Shown: piece by piece, positions 63,381-64,000 of the stretch
How the letters are laid out: each line of letters begins with the position of its first letter
How positions within the stretch are numbered: position 1 is the first letter of the stretch
Origin: an uncultured Bacteroidota bacterium
GTDB lineage: Bacteria; Bacteroidota; Bacteroidia; Flavobacteriales; Flavobacteriaceae
Direction of reading: 5' to 3'
Assembly: GCA_902577515.1 (NCBI GenBank)
Contig: CACGZJ010000005.1
Location: 17,449-81,448 of the forward strand
Length of the DNA stretch: 64,000 bases
Translations under genes and position numbers: made by a program
Notes under the pieces: generated by a model
What the model saw: only the letters and a program-made list of their open reading frames with translations
Told to the model about the DNA's origin: nothing
Database searches by the model: none

Positions 63381-64000
63381 ATGGTTCTAGATAAAAAAGT
63401 TGCTGAGCAAACTATAAATTATCTCACACAAATTAATGCAATTAAATTAAATACCAAAAATCCATTCACATGGACAAGCGGTATAAAATCTCCAATTTAC
63501 TGTGACAATAGATTACTGCTCTCATATCCTGAGATTAGAAATTTTATTGCAGAAAAAATGTCTGAAATTATTAAAAATAAATATGGAGAAAATATATCAG
63601 TTACTGGAGTTGCTACAGGTGCCATAGCAATTGGAGCATTGATTGCAGAAAGATTAAATCTTCCATATTCTTATGTCAGACCAGAGCCTAAAAATCATGG
63701 ATTAAAAAATCAGATTGAAGGATTTATTGCCAAAGGATCTGAAGTTATTGTGATTGAAGATTTGATAAGTACAGGAAAAAGTAGTCTAAATGCTATAAAC
63801 GCTTTAAGAGATGAAAGTTTTAATATCAGTGGAATGCTTTCTATATTCTCATATAACTTTGATTTTGCTAATCAAAGGTTTCAAAATGAAAATATTCCAA
63901 TTAACTCATTAGCAGATTTTAATACTTTAGTTGAAATGATTTTATCTGAAGGATCTATATCTAAAGATGAGGCAACCAGGCTTATGGACTGGAGAAAGGA
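63381..64000 (+). CDS. pyrE: orotate phosphoribosyltransferase (3' end beyond window)
   Basis: Joins orotate and PRPP to form OMP in pyrimidine synthesis. The frame runs 206 codons without a stop to the right edge, so only a few residues are missing from the expected ~210-215. NPFTWTSGIKSPIYCDNR near residue 27, GVATGAIAIGALIAERL near 78, the catalytic loop PEPKNHGLKNQIEG near 101, and the PRPP-binding VIVIEDLISTGKSS near 122 are present. The Nudix-pyrE neighbourhood is, from memory, common in Flavobacteriia. Confidence 0.94.
   Translation, partial: MVLDKKVAEQTINYLTQINAIKLNTKNPFTWTSGIKSPIYCDNRLLLSYPEIRNFIAEKMSEIIKNKYGENISVTGVATGAIAIGALIAERLNLPYSYVRPEPKNHGLKNQIEGFIAKGSEVIVIEDLISTGKSSLNAINALRDESFNISGMLSIFSYNFDFANQRFQNENIPINSLADFNTLVEMILSEGSISKDEATRLMDWRK

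Noticed and set aside
1-64000. Mobile elements, prophage, defence systems or toxin-antitoxin pairs
   Set aside because: No transposase, integrase, restriction, Cas or toxin-like protein was seen, and codon and base use look even across the window.

Overview
This is a compact, strongly AT-rich chromosomal window from a member of the Bacteroidota, most likely a marine, streamlined Flavobacteriia lineage. The support is: a short RpoD of the Bacteroidetes type; a GldC homologue; a TamL-type outer-membrane barrel; a complete flavobacterial-style mraZ-to-ftsZ division cluster; Bacteroidetes -7 promoter elements (TAnnTTTG) in many of the few intergenic gaps; almost no Shine-Dalgarno sequences; several TTG starts; and zinc-ligand-free variants of AccD and DnaG. 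Gaps are tiny, no stretch over 300 bases lacks a gene, and most convergent gene pairs overlap at their 3' ends. I see no insertion sequence, prophage, CRISPR array, toxin-antitoxin or defence locus.

Layout. 1-9.4 kb (+): truncated TamL, fructose-bisphosphate aldolase, accD, rpsO, a frameshifted pnp, rpoD, rpe, an SGNH lipoprotein and kynureninase. 9.4-24.8 kb (-): the division and cell-wall cluster mraZ-rsmH-ftsL-ftsI-murE-mraY-murD-ftsW-murG-murC-ftsQ-ftsA-ftsZ-yqeY, read right to left from one promoter that carries three 10-bp MraZ-box-like repeats. 24.9-35.3 kb: alpha/beta hydrolase, engB, gldC, nadE, an atypical response regulator, dnaG, a polyprenyl synthase, queA, aroA, a MazG-like protein, obg and adk. 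35.3-47 kb: purK-purE, a rhodanese, gcvP, a KAS III-like enzyme with an MlaE/MlaF pair, an SDR, pyruvate dehydrogenase E2 and E1-alpha, and murF. 47-53.2 kb (-): acetyl-CoA synthetase with an acetate-type symporter and its small subunit, a thioesterase, DUF456, and two paralogous NTF2-like lipoproteins separated by the decayed remains of a second DUF456 gene. 53.3-64 kb: thioredoxin-like protein, threonine/serine dehydratase, two small membrane proteins, tRNA-Val(GAC), flavin reductase, O-methyltransferase, TatA, two CarboxypepD_reg-like exported proteins, yaaA, rluD, a free PASTA protein, ddl, coaD, a Nudix hydrolase and a truncated pyrE.

Together these genes cover most of peptidoglycan precursor synthesis and septation (murC/D/E/F/G, mraY, ddl, ftsI/W/L/Q/A/Z; no murA or murB), central carbon and acetate entry into acetyl-CoA, nucleotide synthesis, and translation, RNA and DNA housekeeping. 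The MurE DNPR motif points to meso-diaminopimelate peptidoglycan.

The observations most worth checking are: the pnp frameshift at a short A tract; the AAAGTGG repeats in front of mraZ; the duplicated NTF2/DUF456 unit with a relic that now holds a perfect 11-bp palindrome; promoters placed so close to the adk, purK and pyrE start codons that the mRNAs should be leaderless; a receiver domain whose phospho-acceptor is Glu; and an FtsI without PASTA domains. Most of the window is ordinary housekeeping sequence. I did not find a convincing new multi-gene system.
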